From assembly GCF_026020075.1 (NCBI RefSeq), contig NZ_CP102772.1, positions 3,801,001 through 3,865,000 on the forward strand: a stretch of 64,000 bases of DNA, in the 5' to 3' direction. Below the pieces are notes generated by a model, which worked only from the letters and a program-made list of their open reading frames with translations, was not told the origin of the DNA and made no database searches. The stretch is from Bosea sp. NBC_00550. Its GTDB lineage: Bacteria; Pseudomonadota; Alphaproteobacteria; Rhizobiales; Beijerinckiaceae. The translations under genes were made by a program, and so were the position numbers. Below, piece by piece: positions 41,565-50,692 of the stretch (position 1 is its first letter; each line of letters begins with the position of its first letter).

Positions 41565-42437
41565 TCAGCGATAGCGGCGCTGGACGACGAGATTGGCAAC
41601 GACCGTGAGCAGCAGTGTCGCCGTCATCAGGATGAAGGAGATAGCCCCGCCGAAGGGCCAGTTGTTCTGCTGGGCGAACTGCCCGTAGACCAGCGGCCCC
41701 ATCATCTGGAATTTCGGCCCGCCGAGCAGGACCGGCGTCGCATAGGCATTCATGGCGAGGATGAAGGTGAGGATCGTGCCAGCGAGAACGCCGGGCATGG
41801 CCAGCGGCCAGAGCACGCGCCGCACCATCGCGGCCGGCGCCGCACCGAGGCTGAACGCCGCCTCCTCGACATTGCGCGGAATCCCTTCGATCACGCTCTG
41901 CAACGTCAGCACCATGAAGGGCAGGTTGACCGCAATGATGCCGATCAGCACCGCGGTCTCCGTGAACATGATCTCGATCGGCTGGTCGATCAGGCCAAGC
42001 CCCATCAGCGAGACGTTGAAGGCGCCCTTGTTGCCGAAGGCTGTCATCCAGCCGGCCGCGCGCACCGCGTTGCCGACGAAGAGCGGCAGCACCACGGCGA
42101 TGATCAGCAGGTTCTTGAAGCGGCTTTGCGTGCGCGCCAGCACATAGGCCAGCGGAAAGCCGAGGATCAGGCACGCCAGCGTGCAGATCACCGCGACGCG
42201 CACCGTGCGCAGCAACACGTTGAGATAATACGGGTCGGTGAAGAACTTGACGTAGTTTTCGATCGTCAGCCCGTCGACCATGAACTGGCCCGGGATGAAC
42301 TGGTTGAGCGAATAGCGGAACAGGATCGCGATCGGCCCGATCAGGCCGACCATGACGAGGATCGTCGCCGGGATAACGAGCAGCCCGGCAAGATGGGTCC
42401 GGGAGCCGGCAACCGGCTCAGGCGCGGCGGTGCTCAT
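41565..42437 (-). CDS. Spermidine/putrescine-type ABC permease (PotB-like)
   Basis: Permease of 290 residues with six membrane helices and EAA loop 'EEAAFSLGAAPAAMVRRVLWPL'. It has a hydrophobic first segment and the Pro-rich periplasmic loop common to PotB. ATG 42437 has GGGGAGG five bases upstream. It is the last gene of a long leftward operon and follows the binding protein at 42636 after a gap with a hairpin. The hairpin may lower expression relative to the binding protein. Confidence 0.9.
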   Translation of the reverse strand: MSTAAPEPVAGSRTHLAGLLVIPATILVMVGLIGPIAILFRYSLNQFIPGQFMVDGLTIENYVKFFTDPYYLNVLLRTVRVAVICTLACLILGFPLAYVLARTQSRFKNLLIIAVVLPLFVGNAVRAAGWMTAFGNKGAFNVSLMGLGLIDQPIEIMFTETAVLIGIIAVNLPFMVLTLQSVIEGIPRNVEEAAFSLGAAPAAMVRRVLWPLAMPGVLAGTILTFILAMNAYATPVLLGGPKFQMMGPLVYGQFAQQNNWPFGGAISFILMTATLLLTVVANLVVQRRYR

Positions 42438-42458
42438 GACAGCCTCCCCGTTCTTTCC

Positions 42459-42483
42459 GGGGGCGCTCCTGCGGAGCGCCCCC
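42459..42483 (-). terminator. Hairpin between binding protein and permease
   Basis: GGGGGCGCTC and GAGCGCCCCC (42459-42468, 42474-42483) are exact complements around 5 bases. No T-run follows on the minus strand, so it more likely protects the upstream mRNA or partly stops transcription, raising binding-protein levels. Confidence 0.55.
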
Positions 42484-42635
42484 AACCCTTGAACACGACA
42501 CGGAACCAGGCAATGTCGCCGCCTCCCCGAGGCGCGAGCCGGACCGACGTTTCGAGCCCGACCAGGATGCCGAAGCGATCGTGGTCAGCGGCTGCGGGCC
42601 TGCGGCTCGCATCGGAATGGCGAGGCGGCGCATCC

Positions 42636-43685
42636 TCACGCCTTGAAGACCTTGTCCCACCATTCCTTCATGGCCGCGTCGTTCTTGGCGAGGAAGGCGT
42701 AGTCGAGATCCTTGAGGCGCTTCTCCTCCTCAGGGGTGAAGCCGATGCGCTTCTGCAGGTCCGCAGGGACCGCGAGCCCCGATACGGTGCCGTTGTAGCC
42801 CATATCGGCGGCGAAGGCCTCCTGCGGCGCCTTCTCGAGCATCGCGTTCATGTAGGCGTAGGCGTTGTCCTTGTTCGGAGCGTTCTTCGGAATGACGAAG
42901 CCCGAAACGTAGATCGGAATGCCCTCGATGGGCGCGATCGCCTCGCAGGGGATGCCGGCATTCTGCCACTGCACCACGCGCGCCTTCCAGATCGCGCTGA
43001 TGCCGACCTCCTCGTTCTTCATCGCCTGGGCGAAGGCCTCATTGGTCGGATAGACGCGCCCGCCGGCCTTCTTCACCGCAAGCAGCACCTCCTTGGCCTT
43101 GTCGAGATCGTTCATGCTGGCGCCGTTGGTGGCGGCCATCGAGGCGGCGATCATGATCGACTGGTATTGGATGTCGATGAAGCCGATCTTCGACCCCCAT
43201 TTCGGGTCAAGCCAGTCCTTGAAGCCGGTCGGCGCGGGGCTGATGATCTTCGGATTGTAGATGACGACGTTGCCCGAATAGATGTGCCCGACGCCATACG
43301 GATACTTCATGGTCGGCAGCAGGCTTTTGGCGTTCGGAAGCTTGGAATAGTCGATCTGCTCGACGACGCCGGCCTCGTTCATTTCGAACATGTTCGCAGC
43401 CGAGAGGCCGTGAATATCGACGGTGCCGCGCGGCAGGCGCCTCTCCGCGATCATCTTGGCGCGGCGCGGCGCGTCGCTGGCCTGGTCCTGCACCACCTCG
43501 ACGCCCTTCGGCTTCAGCAGCGGGTCTTCGATGTTCTTGGTCAGCAGGCGGGCATAGTCGCCGCCCCAGGTGCCGACGACGACCCTGCCGCCGGATTGCG
43601 CCCGTGCTGGCAGGCCCGATACGGCAAGGCCGCCCGCCAGGCTCATACCCGCCAGAAGGCTGCGGCGATCGATTGTGAATGTCAT
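42636..43685 (-). CDS. Spermidine/putrescine-type periplasmic binding protein (PotD-like)
   Basis: Binding protein of 349 residues with a twin-arginine-like signal ('TIDRRSLLAGMSLAGGLAVS...ARA'). The mature start 'GRVVVGTWGGDYARLL' is typical of extracellular family 1 binders of the PotD group. ATG 43685 follows GGGGAG. The ligand is not obvious: polyamine-type binders use conserved Trp/Asp residues that cannot be aligned by eye here. With two amidohydrolases upstream, the ligand may be an amine- or peptide-like compound. Confidence 0.88.
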   Translation of the reverse strand: MTFTIDRRSLLAGMSLAGGLAVSGLPARAQSGGRVVVGTWGGDYARLLTKNIEDPLLKPKGVEVVQDQASDAPRRAKMIAERRLPRGTVDIHGLSAANMFEMNEAGVVEQIDYSKLPNAKSLLPTMKYPYGVGHIYSGNVVIYNPKIISPAPTGFKDWLDPKWGSKIGFIDIQYQSIMIAASMAATNGASMNDLDKAKEVLLAVKKAGGRVYPTNEAFAQAMKNEEVGISAIWKARVVQWQNAGIPCEAIAPIEGIPIYVSGFVIPKNAPNKDNAYAYMNAMLEKAPQEAFAADMGYNGTVSGLAVPADLQKRIGFTPEEEKRLKDLDYAFLAKNDAAMKEWWDKVFKA

Positions 43686-43725
43686 CTCTGTGACTCCCCT
43701 GATTGGATGTCTGGAAACGCGCGGC

Positions 43726-44784
43726 TCATACCGCGCGCGGATAGACGAGCCCGACATCAGCGGCCCAGCCTATGGTGAGGGTGTCGCCCGTCTTCGGCTC
43801 CACCATGCCGCGGCGGTTCGGGATCTGCAGAAGCATGCGGTCCTGCTCCGACAGCGCGACATCGATCTCGAGCAAGGCGCCGAGATAGGAAACGTACTCG
43901 ACGCGCGCCTGGAAGCCGTTCGGCAGGGCTTCGCTCTCGGCGCCGACCGCGACCCGCTCGGGCCGGAGCGCAAGCGTCGCCGGCCCCGGCACGGCGGCGG
44001 CCATGCAGGCGATGTCGAGTCCGCCTGCGCTGCGGAATCGGCCGGCCTCCGCAACAGACCCTTCCAGGAAGGCGCTGCGCCCGATGAAGCCCGCGACGAA
44101 ACGGTCGGCCGGCTTCTCGTAGAGCTCGCGCTGGGTGCCGATCTGGCGCACCTGCCCCTTCTCCATGACCACGAGGCGATCGGCCATGGTCAACGCCTCT
44201 TCCTGATCATGCGTCACCATGATCGTCGTCAGGCCGAGCTTGCGGGTGAGATCGCTGATCTCGACCCGGACCTCCTGTCGGAGCTTGGCGTCGAGATTAG
44301 AGAGCGGCTCGTCGAGCAGGAGCACATCCGGCTCCATGGCGAGCGCGCGTGCCAGCGCCACACGCTGCTGCTGCCCGCCGGAAAGCTGCCGAGGATAACG
44401 GGAATCGAAACCGGTCAGGCGCACCAGGCGCAGCGCCTCGGCGACGCGTGGGGTGCGTTCGGCGGCCGAGACCTTGTGCATTTCCAGCCCGAAGGCGACG
44501 TTCTCGGCGACTGTCATATGCGGGAAGAGCGCGTAGCTCTGGAAGACCAGCCCGCAATTGCGCTTCCACGGCGGCAAGCCAGTCACGTTGCGCTCACCGA
44601 TCGTAATCGAGCCCGCCGAAGGCGGCATGAACCCGGCGATCATGCGCAGGGTCGTGGTCTTGCCGCAGCCGGACGGGCCGAGCAGGACCAGGAACTCGCC
44701 ATCGGCGACGTCGATGGTGACGTCGTCCACCACGGTGAGGTCGCCATAGCGTTTGTTGAGATGATCGATCGAAAGGCGTGCCAT
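43726..44784 (-). CDS. Spermidine/putrescine-type ABC ATPase (PotA-like)
   Basis: ATPase of 352 residues: Walker A 'GPSGCGKTT', Q-loop 'LVFQSYALFPHM', signature 'LSGGQQQR', Walker B 'LLLDEPLSNLD', H-loop 'VTHDQEEA', and a C-terminal TOBE domain. Start and stop positions overlap the neighbouring permease stop by a base, so it is translated with it. It drives PotB/PotC-like permeases on either side. Confidence 0.94.
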   Translation of the reverse strand: MARLSIDHLNKRYGDLTVVDDVTIDVADGEFLVLLGPSGCGKTTTLRMIAGFMPPSAGSITIGERNVTGLPPWKRNCGLVFQSYALFPHMTVAENVAFGLEMHKVSAAERTPRVAEALRLVRLTGFDSRYPRQLSGGQQQRVALARALAMEPDVLLLDEPLSNLDAKLRQEVRVEISDLTRKLGLTTIMVTHDQEEALTMADRLVVMEKGQVRQIGTQRELYEKPADRFVAGFIGRSAFLEGSVAEAGRFRSAGGLDIACMAAAVPGPATLALRPERVAVGAESEALPNGFQARVEYVSYLGALLEIDVALSEQDRMLLQIPNRRGMVEPKTGDTLTIGWAADVGLVYPRAV

Positions 44785-45599
44785 CAGACGACCCGGCTCA
44801 GTTTGACGTAGCGGTCGGTGACGATCATCGCCACGGCGATCAGGACGATCTGCATCAGCGACGCCGCAGCGACGGCCGGATCGATCTTCCATTCCAGATA
44901 TTGGAGAATCGCGATCGGCAGGGTGATCCGGCCCGGCCCGACGAGGAACAGGCTCATCTCCAGATTGCCGAAGGAGGTCACGAAGCCGAACAGCGCCGCC
45001 GCGACGATACCGGGGCGGATACCAGGGAGGGTCACCCGGCGGAAGGTGGTCCAGGGGCCGGCGCCAAGGTTCTGGGCGGCCTCCTCGATGCTGCGGTCGA
45101 AACCGGCGAGGCTCGCGGTGACGAGCCGCACCACCCAAGGCAGCACCACCAGTGAATGCGCCGCAACCAACCCGGCGAGCGAGCCGAGGAGTGGCCACCC
45201 TGTCGCGATCTCCGTCTCGATCTGGAAGACGTAGATCGAGGTGCCCAGCACGATGCCGGGCATCACCAGCGGCAGAAGCAGCAGCGTGTTGATGCCGGGG
45301 CCGAGCGGGATGCGGTGACGGACGAGCACAAGGCTCGCCGGAACCCCGAACAGGAGCCCGATCAGGGTCGAGAGCACCGCGACCTGCGTGCTCAGCACGA
45401 AGCCTTCCCGGAACGACTTGTTGGCGATCGCCGCATCGAACCAGCGCAGCGAATAGCCTTCGGGAGGAAAGGAGGGAATCTCCTGGCGAAAGAAGGCGAG
45501 CCAGGTCACGAAGAACAACGGCATCAGGATGAAGCCGAGGGTGAGTGTGGCGGCGCCGTTCAGAGCGTAGCGCCCGAGGCTGGATCCGGACGCGCTCAT
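44784..45599 (-). CDS. Spermidine/putrescine-type ABC permease (PotC-like)
   Basis: Permease of 271 residues with six membrane helices and EAA loop 'EEAAQNLGAGPWTTFRRVTLPG'. ATG 45599 has GGGAGG six bases upstream. It partners the PotB-like protein at 41565. Its stop overlaps the ATPase ATG by one base. It follows the amidohydrolase gene by 140 bases in the same direction. Confidence 0.9.
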   Translation of the reverse strand: MSASGSSLGRYALNGAATLTLGFILMPLFFVTWLAFFRQEIPSFPPEGYSLRWFDAAIANKSFREGFVLSTQVAVLSTLIGLLFGVPASLVLVRHRIPLGPGINTLLLLPLVMPGIVLGTSIYVFQIETEIATGWPLLGSLAGLVAAHSLVVLPWVVRLVTASLAGFDRSIEEAAQNLGAGPWTTFRRVTLPGIRPGIVAAALFGFVTSFGNLEMSLFLVGPGRITLPIAILQYLEWKIDPAVAAASLMQIVLIAVAMIVTDRYVKLSRVV

Positions 45600-45739
45600 G
45601 CTCGCCTCCCGCGGCGGCGGCCGGCCGCAATCCCGGCCCGGCGTCGTCTTTCCCTGCCCCAGTCGCTCATTCGCCTTCGTCCCCAACTCGCTGTTTGCGC
45701 GCGCGCCTCAAGCCCGCAGCGGCCATGCCGGCATCCGGA

Positions 45740-46975
45740 TCAGTGCAGCGTGTTCTTGTGAAAAACGCCGCCCTTCATGATCGCCGCCAGATGGCGGCCC
45801 TGATCCTGAAACAGGCCGAGGTCCTTGAGCGGATCCCCGTCGATCAGGATCAGGTCGGCGAGGGCCCCGGCACGAAGCGTGCCAAGCTTGCCTTCCATGC
45901 GCAGGAGCTGTGCGCCGATCGTCGTGGCGGAGCGAATGATCTCGATCGGCGACAGCACCTCCCGGCGCAGCAGGAACTCCCGCGATTGCTCGACCTGGAG
46001 CTGCCCGAGCAGATCGCTGCCGAACGCCACCGGCACGCCGGCGCGCTTGCAGATCTCCAGGGAGCGCAGGCCGCCATCGATGACGAGGTCGTTCTTGGCC
46101 AGCATCTCGCCGGTCATGCCGAAATCGGCGGCACGCTCCTTCATCGCATAATACGCCACCAGATTGGCCGTCAGGAACATGTCCTTCTCGGCCATCAGCG
46201 CAGCACTGGCCTCGTCGATCAGATTGCCGTGCTCGATCGCCCTGACGCCGCAATTGGCCGCGCGCGTGATCGCTTCGGGCGTATAGGCATGGGCACAGAC
46301 ATAGCGGCCGAAGGCCTTCGCCTCCTCCACCGCGGTGCGCACTTCATCCTCGCTGAACTGCATCGAGTCGAGCGGGTCGTAAGGCGAGGCGACCCCGCCG
46401 GACATCATGATCTTGATGTGGTCGGCGCCGAGCCGCATCTGCTCGCGCACCGATTTGCGGACCGAGGAAACTCCGTCCGAGACGTTCATCGTATAGCCCA
46501 TCGCATTGCAGCAATGGCAGCGCGCGCCGAAATCGGTACGCCGGCGCGGATCGCTGTGGCCGCCCGTCGGCCCGATCGCCTGGCCGGCGATGAACAGGCG
46601 GGGACCGGCGACATCGCCCTTCTCGACAGCCTCCTTGATGCCCCAATCGGCCCCGCCCGTATCGCGGACGCTGGTAAAGCCGCGATCGAGCATGCCCTTC
46701 ATCAGCCTGACCGCGCGGGCCGTCATCAGCGTCAGCGGAACGGATTCCAGCAGGCGGATATAGACCTCCGACAGGAAGACATGGACGTGGGAGTCGATCA
46801 GGCCGGGCATCAGCGTGCGACCCCCGCAGTCCAGTACCGCGGCCTTTTCGATCTTCAGCGGCTTGTCGGAGAGTTCCCGGATCGTCTCCCCTTCGATCAG
46901 CAGTTCATAGCCTCGGCGCAGCTCGCCGAATTCCGGCTCCAGAAGGACGAAGTTCCTGAGATGCAGCATGGTCAT
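45740..46975 (-). CDS. Amidohydrolase, peptidase-type (first of two paralogs)
   Basis: Metal-dependent amidohydrolase of 411 residues from the group containing Xaa-Pro dipeptidases, imidazolonepropionase and other amide hydrolases. The dinuclear site is visible: 'DSHVHV', bridging Lys in 'HIKIMMSGG', His in 'CAHAYT', His in 'IEHGN', and Asp in 'AFGSDLLG'. The C-terminal beta domain ends in 'DLILIDGDPLKDL'. ATG 46975 was chosen since GGGAGG is 8 bases upstream; the earlier TTG (46981) has none. No signal peptide is seen, so it acts in the cytoplasm. Confidence 0.9.
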   Translation of the reverse strand: MTMLHLRNFVLLEPEFGELRRGYELLIEGETIRELSDKPLKIEKAAVLDCGGRTLMPGLIDSHVHVFLSEVYIRLLESVPLTLMTARAVRLMKGMLDRGFTSVRDTGGADWGIKEAVEKGDVAGPRLFIAGQAIGPTGGHSDPRRRTDFGARCHCCNAMGYTMNVSDGVSSVRKSVREQMRLGADHIKIMMSGGVASPYDPLDSMQFSEDEVRTAVEEAKAFGRYVCAHAYTPEAITRAANCGVRAIEHGNLIDEASAALMAEKDMFLTANLVAYYAMKERAADFGMTGEMLAKNDLVIDGGLRSLEICKRAGVPVAFGSDLLGQLQVEQSREFLLRREVLSPIEIIRSATTIGAQLLRMEGKLGTLRAGALADLILIDGDPLKDLGLFQDQGRHLAAIMKGGVFHKNTLH

Positions 46976-47141
46976 CGGCAATGCCTCCCAGCTCGGCGTG
47001 GAACAATTCTTCCGCGCCTCCTGCCATCGTGAGAAGAGTGTTTCCGCTTGTCCATGCCGAACCCGCCAGCCGGCGACAATTTCAGCTCCGACAAGTCGGG
47101 GAACATGGAGAGCAGCCTCGTCGAGGAATGGAACGACAGGC

Positions 47142-48383
47142 TCAATTCAGGCTCGTGCGCTTGAGGAAGACGCCACTCTTCATGATCAGCGGCATGTGCT
47201 TGCCCTGGCGGGTCAGCAGCGAGAGGTCCTTCAGCGGGTCGCCATCGACGACGATCAGGTCGGCATGGGCGCCGGGCGCGACCGTGCCGATCTGCCCCTC
47301 GAGCCGCAGCAGCTTCGCCGCGACATGGGTCGCCGAGGCGATGACCTCATGCGCCGGCAGGGCGCGGCCGCGGATCACGAACTCCTCCGACTGGTACTTG
47401 TGCATCTCGCCGAGCAGGTCGCTGCCATAGGCCATGGCGAGGCCCGCCTTCTTCATGATCGCGAGCGACTCCATCCCGGCCGAGCGGACGACATCCACCT
47501 TGGCAACCGAATCCGGCGGGAAGCCGAGCTTCGGCCCGTCCGAGACCAGCTTGTCGTAGGTCACCAGCGTCGGCACGGCGACGGCCCCCTTGCTGGCGGC
47601 GAGCTTCGCCGTCTCGGCCTGGATCAGGTTGCAATGCTCGAGCGAATGCACGCCGGCCTCGACGCAGCGGCGGATCGCGTCGTCCGTATAGACATGCGCC
47701 GAGACATAGGTGCCGGCCATCCGCGCTTCCTCGACCACGGCCTCGAGCTCGCTGACGGAGAAGCCGAGGAAGTGGATCGGGTCGGTCGGGGAGGCGCAGC
47801 CGCCATTGGCCATGATCTTGATGAAGTCGGCGCCGCCCTTCAGCTCCTCACGCGCGGCGCGGCGGACCTGGTCGACGCCGTCGCAGATGCGGCCGAGCGC
47901 GCCCAGCCGATGGCGCTCGATCACGCTCGGGCGGTCGTCGTAGCGGCCGCGGAAATCGGCATGGCCGCCGGTCTGGCTCAGCGCCTTGCCGGAGATGACG
48001 AGGCGCGGCGTCGGGAAATGGCCTTCCTCCGTCGCCTGCTTCAGGCCGAAATCGGCGCCGCCGACATCGCGCACCGTGGTGAAGCCGCGCATCAGCATCG
48101 CCCGCATAATGCCGAAGGAGCGGGCGGTGACGAGCGAATCCGGCAGGCGGGCATTCGCACCGAGATCGGCGACGCCGGCGACGACATGGACATGGGCGTC
48201 GATCAGGCCGGGCATCAAGGTCTTGCCCTTGAGGTCGACGACCTTGGCCTTGGCCGAGGTCACGGACTTGCCGACCTCCCGGATGGTGCCGCCCTCGACG
48301 AGGACGCTGACGGGCGCGCCCGCTTCCGGCGCCGAGCCGTCGACGATGCGGGCATTGGTGAAGAGGGTGGAAGCCACGGGCAT
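47142..48383 (-). CDS. Amidohydrolase, peptidase-type (second paralog)
   Basis: A 413-residue paralog of the gene at 45740: 'KTLMPGLIDAHVHV', 'MRGFTTVRDVGGADFG', 'TGGHADFRGRYDD', bridging Lys in 'FIKIMANGG', His in 'SAHVYT', His in 'LEHCN' and Asp in 'AYGSDLLG'. All predicted metal ligands are intact. The active-site loop 'DFRGRYDD' differs from the other copy ('SDPRRRTD'), suggesting different substrate ranges. It lies between the GAF gene and the first paralog. The likely role is hydrolysis of an imported dipeptide or N-acyl amino acid. Confidence 0.9.
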   Translation of the reverse strand: MPVASTLFTNARIVDGSAPEAGAPVSVLVEGGTIREVGKSVTSAKAKVVDLKGKTLMPGLIDAHVHVVAGVADLGANARLPDSLVTARSFGIMRAMLMRGFTTVRDVGGADFGLKQATEEGHFPTPRLVISGKALSQTGGHADFRGRYDDRPSVIERHRLGALGRICDGVDQVRRAAREELKGGADFIKIMANGGCASPTDPIHFLGFSVSELEAVVEEARMAGTYVSAHVYTDDAIRRCVEAGVHSLEHCNLIQAETAKLAASKGAVAVPTLVTYDKLVSDGPKLGFPPDSVAKVDVVRSAGMESLAIMKKAGLAMAYGSDLLGEMHKYQSEEFVIRGRALPAHEVIASATHVAAKLLRLEGQIGTVAPGAHADLIVVDGDPLKDLSLLTRQGKHMPLIMKSGVFLKRTSLN

Positions 48384-48413
48384 GTTCCTTCGGGCAGGCT
48401 CAGGAGGATTGAA

Positions 48414-48902
48414 TCAGGCGGCCTTGTTTGCGGCGCGCGCGGCGAGGAAGGCCGGCACCAGCATGGGCGCCAGCCGCTCGACCGGCGCGACATGCTCCTC
48501 GCGGTAATGGTGCTCAGAAGCGAGCAGGTTGATCGTGCCGACGACCTTGTCGTCATAGATCGCGGGGATGTTGATGACGGAACCCAGCCCCATGCTTTCG
48601 ATCAATTCATGATCGAAGAAGGCCCAGCGGATACCGGCCTTGTCCTTGCCGAGATAGGGCTGGCGGCCGTCCAGCACATGCTTGCCCCAGGGCGTCGGGC
48701 CCATCGTCTTGCGGCCGGAGACCGGGTACTCGTCCGGCCGGTTGGAATAGATGCGCGCGACCTCCTGCCCGTCGACATAGAGCAGGGTGAAGAGCTCATG
48801 CCCGACGAGCCGCCTGGCGATGTCCTCGAAAGCCTTGAAGGCAGCCTCGGGCTGACCCGGCTCCTTGAGCAATGCGGCGAGGATGGCGAGATCGTCTGAC
48901 AT
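48414..48902 (-). CDS. Small GAF-domain protein
   Basis: A 162-residue protein that is almost all one GAF-type domain: 'FEDIARRLVGHELFTLLYVDGQEVARIYSNRPDEYP', 'GLGSVINIPAIYDDKVVGTINLL'. GAF domains bind small molecules or chromophores. There is no output domain, so it may sense the substrate or act as an accessory binding protein for the amidohydrolases. It lies 15 bases after livM and 30 before an amidohydrolase gene, so it is clearly in the operon. Confidence 0.88.
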   Translation of the reverse strand: MSDDLAILAALLKEPGQPEAAFKAFEDIARRLVGHELFTLLYVDGQEVARIYSNRPDEYPVSGRKTMGPTPWGKHVLDGRQPYLGKDKAGIRWAFFDHELIESMGLGSVINIPAIYDDKVVGTINLLASEHHYREEHVAPVERLAPMLVPAFLAARAANKAA

Positions 48903-48917
48903 GGCGGGCCTTCGGTT

Positions 48918-49829
48918 TCAGGCGGCAGCCGGCGGGACCGGCGCCTTCGGGATTCGCTCGGGCAGGATGCCCTGCGGCTTGAGGTGCAGGACGAGGATGA
49001 GCGCCAGGCCGATCAGCATCTCGCGCGTGGCGGCAAGCTGGACCGGCTGCAGCCCGGGCACCCACTCGGTGAGGAAGCGCGTCGCCTCCAGGAAGATCAC
49101 GACGCTATAGGCGCCGAGCACCGCCCCGCTCGGGCGGCCGACGCCGCCGGCCGTGACGGCGAGGAAGATGTAGATCGTGATCAGCGGCTGGAAGTGATCG
49201 GGCGAGATATAGGATTGGAAATGCGCGTAGAGCGCACCTGCCAGCGCCGCGATCGCCGCCGAGAGTGCGAACGCCTGGAGCTTGAAGCGCAATACGGTCT
49301 TGCCGGCGAAGGCCGCGAGCTGCTGATCCTCGCGGATGGCCTTCATGGCGCGGCCATAGGGGGAGCGGTCGAGCCGGCGCAGCAGCGCCCAGACGACGAT
49401 CAGCACCAGGGTGACCACCGCGAGATAGAAGAAAGCGAAATTCTGCGTGCCGAGCTCCGCCTTCAGCGGTGCCTTTATGCCGGAGATGCCGTCCGAGCCG
49501 TTGGTCAGCCAGCGTTCGTTCAGCGCGACGAGCCGGATCACTTCGGCGAAGCCGAGCGTGACGATGGCGAGATAGTCGTCGCGCAGGCGCAAAGTCGCGA
49601 AGGTGACGATGAGCCCGACCGCCGCGCCGACGATGAGTGCCGCTCCCCAGCCGATCAGGACGGGCGCACCGGCGCCGGTCGCGAGCGCCGAGGCATAGGC
49701 ACCGACAGCGAAGAAGCCGGCGAGGCCGAGATTGACGAGGCCGGCCCCGCCCCAGATCAGGTTGAGGCTGAGCGCCAGAAGCCCATAGATGCCGCAGAGC
49801 GTCAGGGTGAAGATCAGATAGGACAGCAT
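48918..49829 (-). CDS. livM: Branched-chain-amino-acid-type ABC permease LivM
   Basis: LivM-type permease of 303 residues with about nine helices. 'ALSLNLIWGGAGLVNLGLAGFFAVGAYASALA' near the N terminus and 'TAGGVGRPSGAVLGAYSVVIF' near the C terminus are LIV hallmarks. The A of its ATG overlaps the last base of livH. It pairs with LivH in a high-affinity importer for amino acids, amides or related acids; the ligand is unresolved. Confidence 0.92.
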   Translation of the reverse strand: MLSYLIFTLTLCGIYGLLALSLNLIWGGAGLVNLGLAGFFAVGAYASALATGAGAPVLIGWGAALIVGAAVGLIVTFATLRLRDDYLAIVTLGFAEVIRLVALNERWLTNGSDGISGIKAPLKAELGTQNFAFFYLAVVTLVLIVVWALLRRLDRSPYGRAMKAIREDQQLAAFAGKTVLRFKLQAFALSAAIAALAGALYAHFQSYISPDHFQPLITIYIFLAVTAGGVGRPSGAVLGAYSVVIFLEATRFLTEWVPGLQPVQLAATREMLIGLALILVLHLKPQGILPERIPKAPVPPAAA

Positions 49830-50692
49830 CAGGCGGCCCTTTCACCGAGGATGCCGCGCGGGCGGAAGGTCAGCATCAGCAGGATGGCGACGAAGCCGAC
49901 GGCGGTGCGGTAGGTCGCGGGAACGGCCAGCAGCGCGAGCTCCTCGGCAACGCCGAGCATCAGCGCACCGAGGACGGCGCCGGGGATCGAGCCGAGCCCG
50001 CCGAGTACGGAGGCGGCAAAGACGGAGAGCAGCACGCGATAGCCGGTCAGCGGGTCGATCGAGGTGTCCAATCCGATCAGTACGCCGCCCATCCCGGTCA
50101 GCCCCGCGCCGAGGAAGATGGTGACGATCGCGATCCGGGCCGGATCGATGCCCTTGAGCCGGGCGAGGTCGGGATTGTCGGCGACGGCCCGCATCGCCTT
50201 GCCGAAGCGGGTGTAGCGCAGGAAGGCGAACATGGCGGCCATGATCAGCACCGCGAGCAGGAGGCTCTGGAGCTGCTGCGGACCGATGCGCAATTCGCCG
50301 AAGCGCAGATCGCGCGCGATCGGCAGATCGTAGCCCCGCATATCGTTGCCGAAGATGAAGCGCACGATGTTCTCGAGCACGAGATTGAGCGCGATCGAGG
50401 CGATGGCGACGATCAGCGCACCGTTGTTCCGCAGGCGCTTGAGCGCAGTCTCCTCGGCGACGACGCCGACCGCACCCGTCACCACGAAGGCGACGACGAG
50501 CGCGGCCATCACCGGCAGCCCCATCTGCGCATTGGCCCACCAAGCCGCGAAGGCGCCGATCGTGGCGTAAGCGGCAATGGCGAAGTTCGGATAGCGCAAC
50601 ACCGCGAAGATGGCGGAGAAGCCGATGGCCGGGACAGCGATCAGCGTCCCGGTCATCACCCCGTTGATGAGCGCCTGGAGAAGCTGGGTCAC
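49829..50692 (-). CDS. livH: Branched-chain-amino-acid-type ABC permease LivH
   Basis: LivH-type permease of 287 residues with eight helices. 'FAVLRYPNFAIAAYATIGAFAAWWAN' and 'VLGGLGSIPGAVLGALMLGVAEEL' match the family. The start overlaps the binding protein gene by 4 bases. It partners LivM. Confidence 0.92.
   Translation of the reverse strand: MTQLLQALINGVMTGTLIAVPAIGFSAIFAVLRYPNFAIAAYATIGAFAAWWANAQMGLPVMAALVVAFVVTGAVGVVAEETALKRLRNNGALIVAIASIALNLVLENIVRFIFGNDMRGYDLPIARDLRFGELRIGPQQLQSLLLAVLIMAAMFAFLRYTRFGKAMRAVADNPDLARLKGIDPARIAIVTIFLGAGLTGMGGVLIGLDTSIDPLTGYRVLLSVFAASVLGGLGSIPGAVLGALMLGVAEELALLAVPATYRTAVGFVAILLMLTFRPRGILGERAA

Noticed and set aside
41535..43778. 747-codon plus-strand open frame
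   Set aside because: Antisense to the PotB-like permease and PotD-like binding protein; low-complexity charged composition.
46968..48899. 643-codon plus-strand open frame
   Set aside because: Antisense to the amidohydrolase and GAF genes, with no recognisable domain.
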